Assembly (NCBI RefSeq): GCF_001411555.2
Contig: NC_049909.1
Location: 13,822,686 to 13,886,685 of the forward strand
Length of the DNA: 64,000 nucleotides
Direction of reading: 5' to 3'
Origin: Juglans regia
Lineage: Eukaryota > Streptophyta > Magnoliopsida > Fagales > Juglandaceae
Position 1 is the first letter of the stretch. Each line of letters starts with the position of its first letter. The notes beneath the pieces were generated by a model. That model was not told the origin of the DNA and did not search any database. It saw only the letters and a program-made list of their open reading frames with translations. Made by a program: the position numbers and the translations under genes. Below, piece by piece: positions 40,101-49,792 of the stretch.

Positions 40101-41076
40101 TGTTGCCCATATATACTTTGTGCTCTCCAATTTGTTTATCTTCAAGTTTGACAAACATATCTCTGTTCCTACATATATGTCTTGTCGCTGCAGAGTCAAC
40201 CCACCATGAATCTGTCACTGGTTCCACTAGCATTACTTCTGAGATTGTCATCACAATTTCCTTACTTTCTTGTGCTTTTCCTTTGTTAGGACATTGTGAT
40301 TTGTAATGACCCTTCTTTCCACACTTAAAACAGTTTCCAGAAAATGGTTTATTTTGTTTTCTTTTTAACCATTTCTTTTTCTTGAACTGTTTTGGCTTCA
40401 TCTTATTCTGTGTAGAACGCTTATCTTGAGCCATTAATAAATTGGATGATTCACCATCTTTATTCCTTCTTTTCATCCTTTCTCCTTCAAGTACTAAAAG
40501 TACTGGAAGCGATATCATTGTTACTTCATTTCCACTGTGTGTTAAAGAAGTAATAATGTGATCCCAAGATGAAGGAAGACTATTTAGTATGGTTGTAACT
40601 TGCATTTTATCACTGAGAGGATGACCGGCATCATTTAATTCTTTCGCCATCAACTCCATTTGAAGTACATGATCGCCAATATCATCATTCTCTTTCATAC
40701 AAGTCCGGTTATACTTATCCAACAATAACTGTATATAAGTATCCGACCTTAAACCATACTTTGCTTCAACTGCATCCATAATTTCTTTAGCAGTTTCATA
40801 GTCTTCAAATAAAGGAATAATGTGATCACTCATGCAATGCAAAATTAAAGCTTTTGCCCATGCATTGTGTTCTATCCATTTATCTATATCTAAAATACTA
40901 TTTACACTTTCACTTTCATCATCTTCTACATTTCCTTCCCATGGTTTTGGTGTTGTTAATGTATATAAGGTTTTTTCATGGGTTAGAAGAAAAGTTATAT
41001 GCCTTTTCCAAGCCCGGAAATTTCTTCCATTCAATTTTTCTATCCCCGAAGGATCAATACTTTTCTTCGGTGCCAT
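37165..41076 (-). CDS. Copia gag-pol polyprotein, 1303 aa
   Basis: Single intact frame. Residues about 10-205 are the Copia gag (UBN2-type) region. A CCHC zinc knuckle is at 249-262 (CFKCGKKGHYKSQC). The protease active site is at 293-300 (VDSAATRH; Asp-Ser-Ala instead of the more usual Asp-Ser-Gly). The integrase HHCC zinc site is His425/His430/Cys456/Cys459, with a catalytic triad at Asp485, Asp548 and Glu582. Reverse transcriptase covers about 815-1055 with YVDD at 981-984. RNase H covers about 1150-1290 (YSDADFGSD, STMEAEYIA, FCDNQSAISL). The length and order are those of a complete Tnt1-like Copia pol. No stop or frameshift. The ATG at 41076 follows a 111-nt AT-rich gap with stops in frame after the upstream ORF. 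Confidence 0.95.
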   Translation of the reverse strand: MAPKKSIDPSGIEKLNGRNFRAWKRHITFLLTHEKTLYTLTTPKPWEGNVEDDESESVNSILDIDKWIEHNAWAKALILHCMSDHIIPLFEDYETAKEIMDAVEAKYGLRSDTYIQLLLDKYNRTCMKENDDIGDHVLQMELMAKELNDAGHPLSDKMQVTTILNSLPSSWDHIITSLTHSGNEVTMISLPVLLVLEGERMKRRNKDGESSNLLMAQDKRSTQNKMKPKQFKKKKWLKRKQNKPFSGNCFKCGKKGHYKSQCPNKGKAQESKEIVMTISEVMLVEPVTDSWWVDSAATRHICRNRDMFVKLEDKQIGEHKVYMGNNTYCDVLGQGTCKFKVNGSIILLSDVLYVPSIRRNLVSVPVLDQKGYTVEFKSGTVVISKGNVSVKGVKDHNMYVLNVDINKVPISEYLNVSTDCTYLWHLRLGHINKNKMIRMYKSELIPQINSDNFNICEPCIKGKMSSKSFSKSWKSTDLLEIIHSDVCGPFKTKTHRGMEYFITFTDDYSRYGQIYLLKHKSDAIEKFKEFKLEVETQLGRPIKSLNSDRGGEFEALDNFCKLNGIRHIYTMPYKSQQNGIAERRNRTLLDMVRSMMAYADLPIHFWGEALSTAAYILNRVETKAKPLTPYELWTGHKPDLSKLNVWGCKAQVLIPRPLRDKLKSKIWECRFIGYVENGSGYRFYHSEKGLIESRDAVFLENTNLVTPVDQIDLLNDLENQRISTESNNENNDIIQIQNNKRKSDENQSSGIDVGDSGSKRSRRPSILFQDHYALNTSLENLDNDPENFSEAVNSIDSDKWLEAMKDEIESINKNNVWELTDLPKDRKAIGCKWVLRRKFKVDGSLERYKARLVAKGYTQQPGVDFVDTYSPVAKFTSVRIIMSIVARMNLELHQLDVKTAFLNGELKEDIFMIQPEGFQIKGHEEKVYRLRKSLYGLKQSSRQWYLKFHQAILEMGYEMSPLDHCVYIWKNDNQLTLLSLYVDDILLASNCLDMMHATKEFLKSKFEMKDMGEAAYVLGIRISRDRNSNLLYLDQEKYLEKVLKRFGMENCKFLSTPVCKAHTLNKSMCPKDEDEISEMLKVPYAQAVGSLMYAMTSTRPDICHAVGLVSRFQSNPGKEHWQAVKRILRYLQGTKNLKLCFGNSDLELIGYSDADFGSDVDDRKSITGYIFLFGGTVVSWLSKKQGCVAKSTMEAEYIACSTAVSNVVWIKRFVESLNLGTSTEPINVFCDNQSAISLIKSETQSSKGKHIDVHYHYILDIVERGEVKVNFVSSTEMVADPMTKGLSLEKFREHVTRMGLRET

Positions 41077-41156
41077 GAATAATAAACCTTAAAAAATTAA
41101 TCAACAAGAAGAATGTAGAAATAATAAATGTGTACTATTTAAATATAATAGTTCAA

Positions 41157-42168
41157 CTGTGAAAAATTAAAATTATTACAAACTTAATTAGTAATAATAA
41201 TAACCCTTGGGTTTAATCCAAGGTGGCAGCCTAGAAATTCTCCTATTATATTTTATATAAGGAGAATAATAAAAGCGACGCCCCGATCGAGGATATCCAC
41301 GACCTTTCCTTGATGTTTCACCTCTTTCAAAGAATTTCTGGCGGTAATTTCGATCAACAGGTGCTTTATAATAATTTGGCTTGAAATTTGGAGCACAACG
41401 GCTTTTGAACGGACCAAATCGGGCTTGAAATGATCTCGAACGGCCCGATTGAAATTTTCTGCCCTGAACCGGTTCAGGAAACCGGGTGAACCGGTTCAGC
41501 CGGTTCAAGCCGTGTTCTGGAGATCGGCTTCTGGAGGCGGCTCGGTCAACGGCTCGGTCAACGGCTCGGTTGTCGACTCGGCTCGGCGGCTCGGCTTGGC
41601 GGCTCGGCTCAAGAGGCTCAGAAACGGGCAAAACGACAATGTCATTTTTACTGTTATTAACCTCCGTTGGCTGAACGACACTGTCGTTTAGCCTTGGAAT
41701 GGTTTGAACGAGATGACCGTTGGACGAAACGGCACCGTTTCGTCCTGGGTTGTCTTCAACCTCATGCAGGCGCACTGCAGTGTCCCTGCGTGCGGTTTCC
41801 TCAGCCCCGTCCGACCAAATGGTGGCCGGCGATGACGACTCCGACGTGCTCCCGAGGTCGACGACGTCCGGCGGTGGTGAGAGACTCCGGCGACCGGCCG
41901 AAACAGTAACTTTGTGGACAAATGGGGTATTCAAATCACTATTCCTTTGTGTAAAATAATACCAATAATTTTCTTCAAAATAGTAACAATTTACTAAATT
42001 TTGAAGATTACCAGTATACTCTAAACCCCCCACCGTGATCTGAAAAAGTTTCTCTCTCGGATTTTCAAGCAAACGAAGATGATTAAAATATGCAAGTGTG
42101 GTTGCCAAACCAAGCACTTGCCTATTTATCGTCTTTGTAATGTGAGATAAAATTCCCTCTGACATGAC
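41157..42168 (-). other. Predicted intron that would remove the upstream ORF
   Basis: On the minus strand CCAG|GTCATG gives a donor at 42168, a few bases before the upstream ORF's ATG. TTTAATTTTTCACAG gives a good acceptor ending at 41157. Splicing would join the leader to a short sequence preceding the gag-pol ATG. This is inference from sequence only. Confidence 0.35.
41188..42165 (-). CDS. Extra ORF of 325 aa upstream of gag in the Copia element
   Basis: Intact frame between the primer-binding site and gag-pol; I do not recognise the family. The ATG is 7 nt after the PBS motif and would be the first AUG of the genomic RNA if transcription starts about 25-30 nt past the LTR TATA box. Residues 1-90 look folded and aromatic (NCYYFEENYWYYF at 59-71). 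Residues 90-190 are Ser/Pro/acidic and probably disordered. Residues 199-216 contain RAVDRAVDRAASRSRS. Residues 220-325 are strongly basic and Arg/Tyr-rich, ending in GYYYY, which suggests nucleic-acid binding. The central part (41440-41920) is GC-rich with short tandem repeats, unlike the AT-rich pol, which may mean captured host sequence. It shares a reading phase with gag-pol but is separated from it by several stops, so it is not a simple gag extension. Confidence 0.75.
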   Translation of the reverse strand: MSEGILSHITKTINRQVLGLATTLAYFNHLRLLENPREKLFQITVGGLEYTGNLQNLVNCYYFEENYWYYFTQRNSDLNTPFVHKVTVSAGRRSLSPPPDVVDLGSTSESSSPATIWSDGAEETARRDTAVRLHEVEDNPGRNGAVSSNGHLVQTIPRLNDSVVQPTEVNNSKNDIVVLPVSEPLEPSRQAEPPSRVDNRAVDRAVDRAASRSRSPEHGLNRLNRFTRFPEPVQGRKFQSGRSRSFQARFGPFKSRCAPNFKPNYYKAPVDRNYRQKFFERGETSRKGRGYPRSGRRFYYSPYIKYNRRISRLPPWIKPKGYYYY

Positions 42169-42171
42169 CTG

Positions 42172-42185
42172 GCTCTTGATACCAC
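42172..42185 (-). other. Primer-binding site
   Basis: The minus strand reads GTGGTATCAAGAGCC directly after the 5' LTR, close to the TGGTATCAGAGC motif complementary to initiator Met tRNA. Confidence 0.85.
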
Positions 42186-42615
42186 TGTAGAGAAATTAAA
42201 CAACAAATAGAAGCGGAATTACGACACTATGGTGACACTCCCGTGAGGGTATTTGTCCCACAAGTTGGTGATTAACAAAGGGAATTGAGTGCATTTGTTT
42301 GTGCACCAATGACCCCTATTTATAGGCCATCATGCACCGGTTGGTAAATGGCACATCCATTGGTTAACCAATGGTAGCCCAAAGGTCACAACCTTAAGGA
42401 GTGACACATCCTATTGTGAAAAGGCACAACCATTGGTAAACCAATAGTAACCCAAAAGTCACATCCTTAAGAAGTGACACAACCTTTTGACTAAATCAAA
42501 AGGTTGTGTCTCTTGACACTTCCTTTAACATCACCCCTCATGGGAACCATCACCATGTTAGAGAATATTATTCCAAGGGGTACACCGTTTGGTGATCACA
42601 CCCCTTAGAATAACA
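42186..42615 (-). repeat. 5' LTR of the Copia element
   Basis: 430 bp, two visible differences from the other LTR (gacaat/gacact and aaaggg/aaatgg). A TATA box (TATAAATA on the minus strand) lies at 42317-42324. The U3 part upstream of it contains the palindrome (42357-42374) and the hairpin (42477-42509). Confidence 0.95.
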
Positions 42616-42620
42616 CAACT
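42616..42620. repeat. Right target-site duplication of the Copia element (CAACT)
   Basis: Exact match to 35990-35994. Confidence 0.95.
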
Positions 42621-43190
42621 TAACAGAGGGAGAAGTAGAGATGAGAAAAAATGACCGTTTGTTTTCACAGTTACTGCATCCGTACGAAATTGTTGAGAAG
42701 ACATTGTTCATGTCAATTTTTACTACTTTATACATGTCAATTTTTACTATTTTATACTGTTTATTTACTGTTCATTTAAGTGGATGCTTTCAAAAGTTAA
42801 GAGATGAAATATTGTGTTTGGATAGCCAAAACTATTGTACGGTACAACTCCAGATGAGATGTTTTCATCTGTATTGGCCAACCAAAGCATGCCTTAACTT
42901 GCATTTTTAGCAGTTTGGTCATATGGAATTGGCTGCTCTGTCACCAAATATTGCAGGACCTTTTGTATATGTTATGACATGTTTAAACTTATGCATATGT
43001 TTATCATTCTATTCCTAGTTCAACCAAACTAAGCCATACCTTTTAGGTTCACTTCATACATACATAAATAGCCTTATTTTAATATCTAAGGGTAAATATG
43101 GATGAAAACACTGAAGGGTAATATCTAAGGGCAATGTAAAATCTTGACAATTGGATTTTAATATCGGGTTCATAATGTTATTATTATTAT
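42621..43190. other. Intergenic, possible MITE trace
   Basis: No gene. A GTTTGGATAGCC ... GGCCAACCAAAGCATGCC stretch at 42815-42895 resembles a short inverted-repeat element. The rest is AT-rich. Confidence 0.35.
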
Positions 43191-46100
43191 TTTTTATAAT
43201 AAGCAAATTTGCATTCATAATACCAAATTAGAAATGAATTGTATCAACCCAAATAGAATGAGAAATACAATAAGGGATAGACCCCATCAAAGCTCCACAT
43301 CATACACATGCCAAGCATTACGTGCTAACTAATGAGCCACTCTGTTCCCCAACCTCAATACATGTTGGACTTTGGAGACCTCAAAGCATTTCATCAGATT
43401 TTTGACCTCATTAACCAGATTTCCCAGTACTGACATAGAATCTCTATCTGCTTGAATAGCTTCCACCATCAACAAGCTGTCACTCTCAAGAATTAGCTTT
43501 GGACACCCCATTTGAACATAAAATGAAGGCCTTGAAGCATTACAAGCAACTATATGGCCTCAGGGTTTGCAACTTCAGTCTCAGCTTTGCTCACAACCAA
43601 TAGCACATTATCATGTTCATCTCTGACCACAGCTCCAATACCAGCTTTATGTAAATCATAAAACATTGCCCCATCAACATTCAATTTGCAAAACCTAGCT
43701 GGAGGGACATGCCAGGAACAATCATTACCAGTTTAGTTGTAGTCATTGATTTGGAGGCTTTCTTAAAACACATAATGTTTAGGGCATAGTTCACCACTTG
43801 CGTAGGTTCCAGTCTGGTCTGCTCAAAAGACAACTTATTTCGTCTGAACCAGAAAGCCCAAGCAAGGATAAAAACTTGTCAACCAGATCTTTCTCTCATT
43901 TGCTCACCACTAGCTGGACAATATCAGCAACTGACATATCCTCATGCACCTGTCTAAACAAAGGCAAGTTCAGCAGCCATGAATCTTTAATAGTAGGACA
44001 GTGAAAGAGTGCATGTGCCACATTTTCTACGATAGCATTACAGAAATCGCAAGAGAGACAAATGTCAACCCTCTTATTATGTAAGTTCTACTTTGATGGA
44101 AGACCCTCCTAGCAAACCCTCCAAGCAAAAACTTTTATCTTATTAGGCATACACATTTTCCACATAGCCTTCCACAACTTATGATCATCTTGAGCCCTAG
44201 AACACCCTGCAACCCTTGTGCTGAAAGGGACCTAAAGAATCGATAGGCACTCCTCACAGAATATGAACCATTTCTCTCATGCCTCCAAATCAACTGATCT
44301 ATATATGTTCCTCGGCTCAAAGTAATCTTGAAAATATCAGATGCTACCCTTGGATTGAAAAGGGCTCTAATTGTGTTAACACTCCACTAACCCGAGTCAA
44401 GATCAATAAGAGAAGCCACTGTTAAATGATCATCAACCGTTACTTCCTCAAACAACTCATCCTTTAAAGCTAAATGTCCAGGTATCCAAACATCATCCCA
44501 GACCTTAACTGAATTTTCATCCCCAGTTCTCCATTGACAAACCTTCATTAGTCACTTTCTTGCTTCCCAAATGCCTCTCTAAGCAAAAGATGGATTAGCA
44601 CCCAGCTTTGCCTCAAAAAATAAAGAATGTGGGAAGTACTTTGCTTTATAAATCTGGAATAGCAAGGAGTTAGCTTGAGTAAGAATTCTCCATGATTGTT
44701 TAGCAAGAAGAGCAAGGTTAAAAAATTTTAAATATTTGAAACCCATTCCTCCCTTTTACTTAGAATCACACATCTTCTCCCATTTAACCCAATGGACTTC
44801 TTTTCATTAACTCTTTGCCGCCCCAAATCTAGCTATCACACTCTCCAAATCCTTGCACAATCTGCTAGGTAACATAAAACAACTCATAGCATCGGCAGGT
44901 ATGGATAATGCCACAGTTTTGATTAAAATCTCCTTGCCCCTTGAGATAAAATCTTCTCTTTCCAGCACTAAAGTTTTTTCCACACTCTTGACTTAATCTC
45001 AACAAAGGTAGTTGTTTTAGCTTTCCCAAGAATTGGAGGAAGACCCAAATATTTCCCATATTGCTGAATTGTACCCCCAACCCACATAGCTATAATTTCT
45101 TGCCTAACAGATTTGGTGACATTAGAGCTAAACACCATTGCTGTTTTATTGATATTTATCTTTTGTCCTGAGACTAACTCATATTTATCACAGGGTCATC
45201 CGCAAACAACACGTGGTTCACTCGAGGAGCACCCCTACATACTTTTATACCTGCACTGTCTTCCTTATCTCAACCTCTTTGAGTAGACTTATAAGACCTT
45301 CAGTGCATAAGAGGAAAAGGTAAGGAGATAAAGGATCTCCTTGCCTCATCCATCTAGAGGGCACTAAAGTATTTGTGGGACTTCCATTAACCTTAACTGA
45401 AAAAGTAACAGTGGTCACACAATTCATAATAAGCTTCACGAAACTGATAGCAAACCCTAACTTTAATAACATCCTTTCCAAGAAATCTCACTCGATCCTG
45501 TCATAGGCTCTAGACATGTCAAGTTTTAGAGACATGAAACCCTTTTTTCCTTGCCTCTTAGTTTTTAGAAAATGGACCAACTCATAAGAAATTAAGACAT
45601 TATCAGTGATGAGCCTTCCAGGCACAAATGCACTTTGCATAGATCCTCATTCATTGTAGTAGTGACTTGAGATCCCACACCCTCCAGAACATCCATAGCA
45701 CTTATTTGAGATGATGAACTGAATAAGGACTGAAATTACCCTCTAATATAATCATCTCTCTAAACACCGTGAAGCCATTGACCCCTTTCATATGAATATG
45801 ATTCCTTTTCTGCCTCTGTGAAGCTTTAGAGTGAAAATACTTAGTGTTTGAGTCCCCACTATGCAGCCATAGCACTTTAGACCTCTGTTTCCATAACAAT
45901 TCTTCCCTTGCTAACCACATCTGTACTTCCTTCCTGATATTCCTTTCTTCTTCAAGATTAACAGAATCAGGATCTAAAGATTGCAGCCTTTGTAACATCA
46001 GCTTTGCCTCAGCTAGCTTTTATAGACATTACCAAATGAATCTCGGTTCCATTGATTAAGTCTATTGCCACAAAGTCTAATATTATCCATAGCTCCAATC

Positions 46101-46566
46101 ATACAGCCTTCAAAGCCTCTTTCTGACCAAGAATGCTCAATAAGTTTTTCACAATCAGGATTACCAATCCACATTGGTTCAAAATGAAAAAACTTTTTCC
46201 TTCTTCTAAGTTGAACCAACCCTTTAGTATCCAACCAAATAGGGACATGATCTGAATAGGAAGTAGAACCATGTTGAACAGTAGCCTCATTAAACTGTTC
46301 AATCCATTTAGAATTGGCTAGACATCTGTCTAGCCTCTCCCAAATAACCTCACCCTCCCTACGATTACACCAGGTGAAAGGGGTCCTTTAAAACCTAGAT
46401 CATGAAATTGACAATCATTCAACACAGATCTAAAACCCTCCATCTGAACTCCAGGCCTCAATCTTCCTCCCCACTTCTCTTTAAGGGTAAATATTTTACT
46501 GAAATCACCATAAGCCATCCAAGTTTTATCCACATAATTTGATAAAAGTGTGAAGGATGGCATTCG
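43190..46566 (-). mobile_element. L1-type LINE remnant (endonuclease to RNase H)
   Basis: Minus strand, read right to left. Endonuclease: TWMAYGDFSKIF, KEKWGGRLRPGVQ and QFHDLGFKGP (46520-46370). Linker: SKVLWLHSGDSNTKYFHSKA (45860-45810). RT: ISFVKLIMNCVTTVTFSVKV and RQGDPLSPYLFLL (45440-45310). zf-RVT: WRHERNGSYSVRSAYRFF (44285-44230). RNase H-like: PKLILESDSLLMVEAIQAD (43500-43445). A T-rich 3' end lies near 43190. Many frameshifts and stops; inactive. Its 5' end is cut by the next LINE. Confidence 0.82.
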
Positions 46567-46580
46567 GCAAATACAAACGG

Positions 46581-48660
46581 TTTTTTTTTTAGGAAAACAA
46601 ATTTCATTAAATCAAAGAGATTAAAAATTGTTCTTATCAAGTCAAATGGACTGAGATACATATATTGAGGCATTATCCCACCACGTCTCAATATTCTCAA
46701 CATTCCAAGCATATAGTGTCAATCTATGTGCTGCCTCATTGCCCATTTTGTGAACATATAATATAGCACATTGTATTTAGTCTTTGTATTTCTTTTAATA
46801 AATTTTCAAGAGATGAGAAAGACTCTCTAGATAGTTGAATTTCATTAATTAGCATCAAGCAATCACATTCTAGGATTAACTTGGGGTTACTCCAATTAAC
46901 ATAAAATCGCAACCCCCTAAGCATAGCTAGAGCTTCAATAGTTTTTGGGTTTGTCACTTTCATTTTCCACTTTCCTAGCTGCCATAATAACTTCAATTTG
47001 TTCATTTTTTAGGATAGCACCCACTCCAGCTTTCCTTTGGTAAAAAAACAAAGCACCATCGACATTTAACTTTAGATATCTTGGTGGAGGAGTTTTCCGG
47101 TAGCACAATAGCTTTGAATTCATATGCATGGAGGATGGTACATCCTTCTGAACTTTCTACACTGATAGAGCATACTCAATCACATGTCTTGGTTCATGAT
47201 AAACATTTTCATATATCAGTTTATTCCTTTGGAACCAAAATCCCCATGCCATTGAAAATAATGTGGACAAATCCTCTTGATTGCCTTCTTCCTTCACTAA
47301 GAGTGCCAAGTCCCAAACAAACTTCAACTGCTCAGCCTTTTGTAACAATGGGATATGTTTATTCCACTACACTCGGATTTCTTTGTAGAAAAATAGAGCA
47401 TGTGCAAGATCCTCCATACTTTGCTAACAGAAAATACATTTGTCTTCCGCTGCTACATGTTTTTTGCTCAGATTATGAAATGTTGGTAGGGATGCTACGG
47501 GGGCGGGTAGCACCACTTCCCTGCACCCCTCCCAGCATGGGGCTGGGGTTTTCACCCCCGTCCCCCTCCCCTGGGATGCAGGGGGCGGGGTGCGGGGTGC
47601 AGGGAGGATTCCCAATCCGCCCCGCCTCCTTTTACTTAAAAACAATAATATATTTTATTTTATTTAAAAATTATTTGTATGTGCAAAAGTAATTAAAAAT
47701 ACATTTTTAAACCCAAATTATAAATTTAAAATTTGTAAATATGATTATAATTTAAAAACTATGTAATTTTTAAATTTGCTAATGCATATTTTGTGTAAAT
47801 TGTAGTGTATTAGTTTTTAAACTATTTAATTTTTAAATTTGCTAATACATATTTTGTGAACAAGTCTAACATATTGTAATATATATTTATATATACACAA
47901 TTTATAAAATATAAATATAGATTTATGTTTATATATATGTATATAATATATACATATATATAAATGTAAGTGGGGGCGGGCAGGGGAAATATGGGGCAGG
48001 GTTGGGCCCTCCCCACCACTCGCCCCCCCTAGGGGCCCTAGATGCTGGGCGGGGGGTCCCGCCCCCGCATGGAAGGAGCGGGGTTGCCCACCCCCGCCAT
48101 GAGGGGCGGAACGGAAGTGGAAGCGGGGCGAGGCCGCGCTGCCCACCCCTAAATGCTGGTAATCCATCTCGACAGGCCCTCTAGGCAAAAATCTTAATTT
48201 TGTTAGGGAGTTTCATCCGCCGTAACCTCTTCCAAAATGACCTCACTCTAGATTCCATAGAGCTTTTCCCTAATTGCTGCTTAGATCTGCTACGAAAGAA
48301 TTTATAAGCACTCCTTACAGTAAAGTGCACATTCTTCTCATGATTCCAAATCCACTTGTCTTCATTGGAGCTAGGACAAATGATGATCTTTAAAATTTCT
48401 ATTGTGCTGCAATATTTGGATTGAAAAGAGCTCTAGTTTTTTTCACATTCCACCGCTGAGTGTTATCATCAATAAGAGAATCAACAGTAGCATCCATCTC
48501 TTCCATTGTAGCCAGATCTGTGAATTGTTGGACATTAAGACCTAGAATCCAAGGGTCATGGAAAGCCTTTACCGATTTTCCATTTACAATTCTCCATCTA
48601 ACAACCTTGGTGCATAAGTTTGTTAGCTTCCCATATTCCTCTCCAAGCATTGCAATCCAA
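46581..48660 (-). mobile_element. Second L1-type LINE remnant, split by a hAT-like element
   Basis: A T-run at 46581-46590 marks the poly-A tail on the minus strand. RNase H-like domain at 47129-46736 (PPPRYLKLNVDGALF, NPKLILECDCLML). Linker at 47348-47157. After the hAT-like insertion, the connection region continues at 48650-48399 (VVRWRIVNGKSVKAFHDPWI). It appears inserted into the 5' part of the neighbouring LINE. Frames are broken. Confidence 0.75.
47487..48151. mobile_element. Non-autonomous hAT-like element, 665 bp
   Basis: Flanked by an 8-bp duplication, AATGTTGG (47479-47486) and AATGCTGG (48152-48159), one mismatch. Ends are inverted: TAGGGATGCTACGGGGGCGGG left, TAGGGGTGGGCAGCGCGG reversed right. 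About 150-200 bp at each end is extremely GC-rich (GGGGCGGG, CCCCGCCCC) around an AT-rich core with TATATA runs. An 8-bp duplication and a TAGGG start fit hAT. No transposase. Confidence 0.75.
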
Positions 48661-49792
48661 AGCAATCCACAGGAAAGTAATAACTCGGTGAGTCCGAGAT
48701 CGAATCCACAAGGAAGGGTGTAGAATTGCAATCCAAAACAAGAAAATCAAATAGAACAAGAAAAATTAATAGGAAAGATTATCAAGGGTTGATTGAGTTG
48801 TTGGAAAAAAGGGTCAAAACTATGGAGAAAAATATCAATATATTAAAACAATAAGGCTTCGCGATTCACACACAATGCATCTGATGATAGTTTCAACAAT
48901 CTATTTTATAACTCAACTAAACTTCATACGAAGGATAATATTAGTCGGATGATTTAGCAATTAAAGCACATATTACTTTTCAAAGATAGTTTCATGAATT
49001 GGTTTGATTTTAGGTAAAACTGATCTAGAGAATTTATGAGCAGGGAATTCTATGCATTCAACGTGTCTGGAGTCTACGATAAATCAAAGAATTATATAGA
49101 ACAAATCTCTTTTCTAAAATGGTAAATCAATCCGAAAACATCAAAATTTAAACATAAAAATCATAAACAGATTGTTAAGAACATACCACAAGATGGTTGG
49201 GCTTTACCCTACACCTAAGCAATGTGTTTAGCAATCCATAAGTAAAAGAAAATAAAACAATAAACTAGGATTTTTCCTAGCCTCCCTCCCGTCAATTTTG
49301 TGCTAATGATATGCTTATATAGGGAAGAAAATAAACCCTAACGTTTTGTTGATTCCTGTATAAAAAATCACTTAACTTTTAGGACTTATATTGATAGCTT
49401 CGTAAGCGCTTCAGAAGTTTAAATTTAGAAATGATTATTAAGAAAAAGTTGTAGCCCTTTAAGATAGCTTTCTAACCCATTAAGAATCGTATCAATCTGA
49501 TTTGTGAGTAGAAAGTTATGATCGAAACACTAAAGTATGTTCAGGCTGTCTCCTAACGCATTTCGAACTTGGACTTCTTGTGGATTCCTTCTGTGATTTC
49601 TTTTTCTTTTTCTTAATCCAAATTACTCTCAAACCCTAAAAAAAAATATTTATGAATTAAGACTCATTTAAAGCATAAATTTGAGAAAAAACATTATTCT
49701 AAAGTAACCTATAATATGCATGAATTAACCTAAACTAAATGTAATAAAGCTATGTACTAATGAGATAAATGTGCAAAACTAAGCTATTATCA
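48661..49792 (-). repeat. Ty3/Gypsy-type LTR fragment
   Basis: On the minus strand it begins TGATAATAGCTTAG (49792) and ends near TTGTGGATTCGATCTCGGAC and CTCACCGAGTTATTACTTTCC (48690-48661). I recall that ending as characteristic of long plant Gypsy LTRs. About 1.13 kb, with a CCCTATATAAGC promoter-like box (49322-49311). No second LTR or coding region is attached, so it is solo or truncated. Confidence 0.5.

Larger units (their letters stand above)
35995..42615 (-). mobile_element. Full-length young Copia LTR retrotransposon
   Basis: 6621-bp element on the minus strand, flanked by CAACT duplications. The two LTRs are each 430 bp (35995-36424 and 42186-42615) and differ at only two positions by eye. 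The primer-binding site follows the 5' LTR and a purine tract precedes the 3' LTR. It encodes a 325-aa ORF of unknown function and then an intact 1303-aa gag-pol with the Copia order protease-integrase-RT-RNase H. All structural parts are intact, so it may be mobile. Confidence 0.95.
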
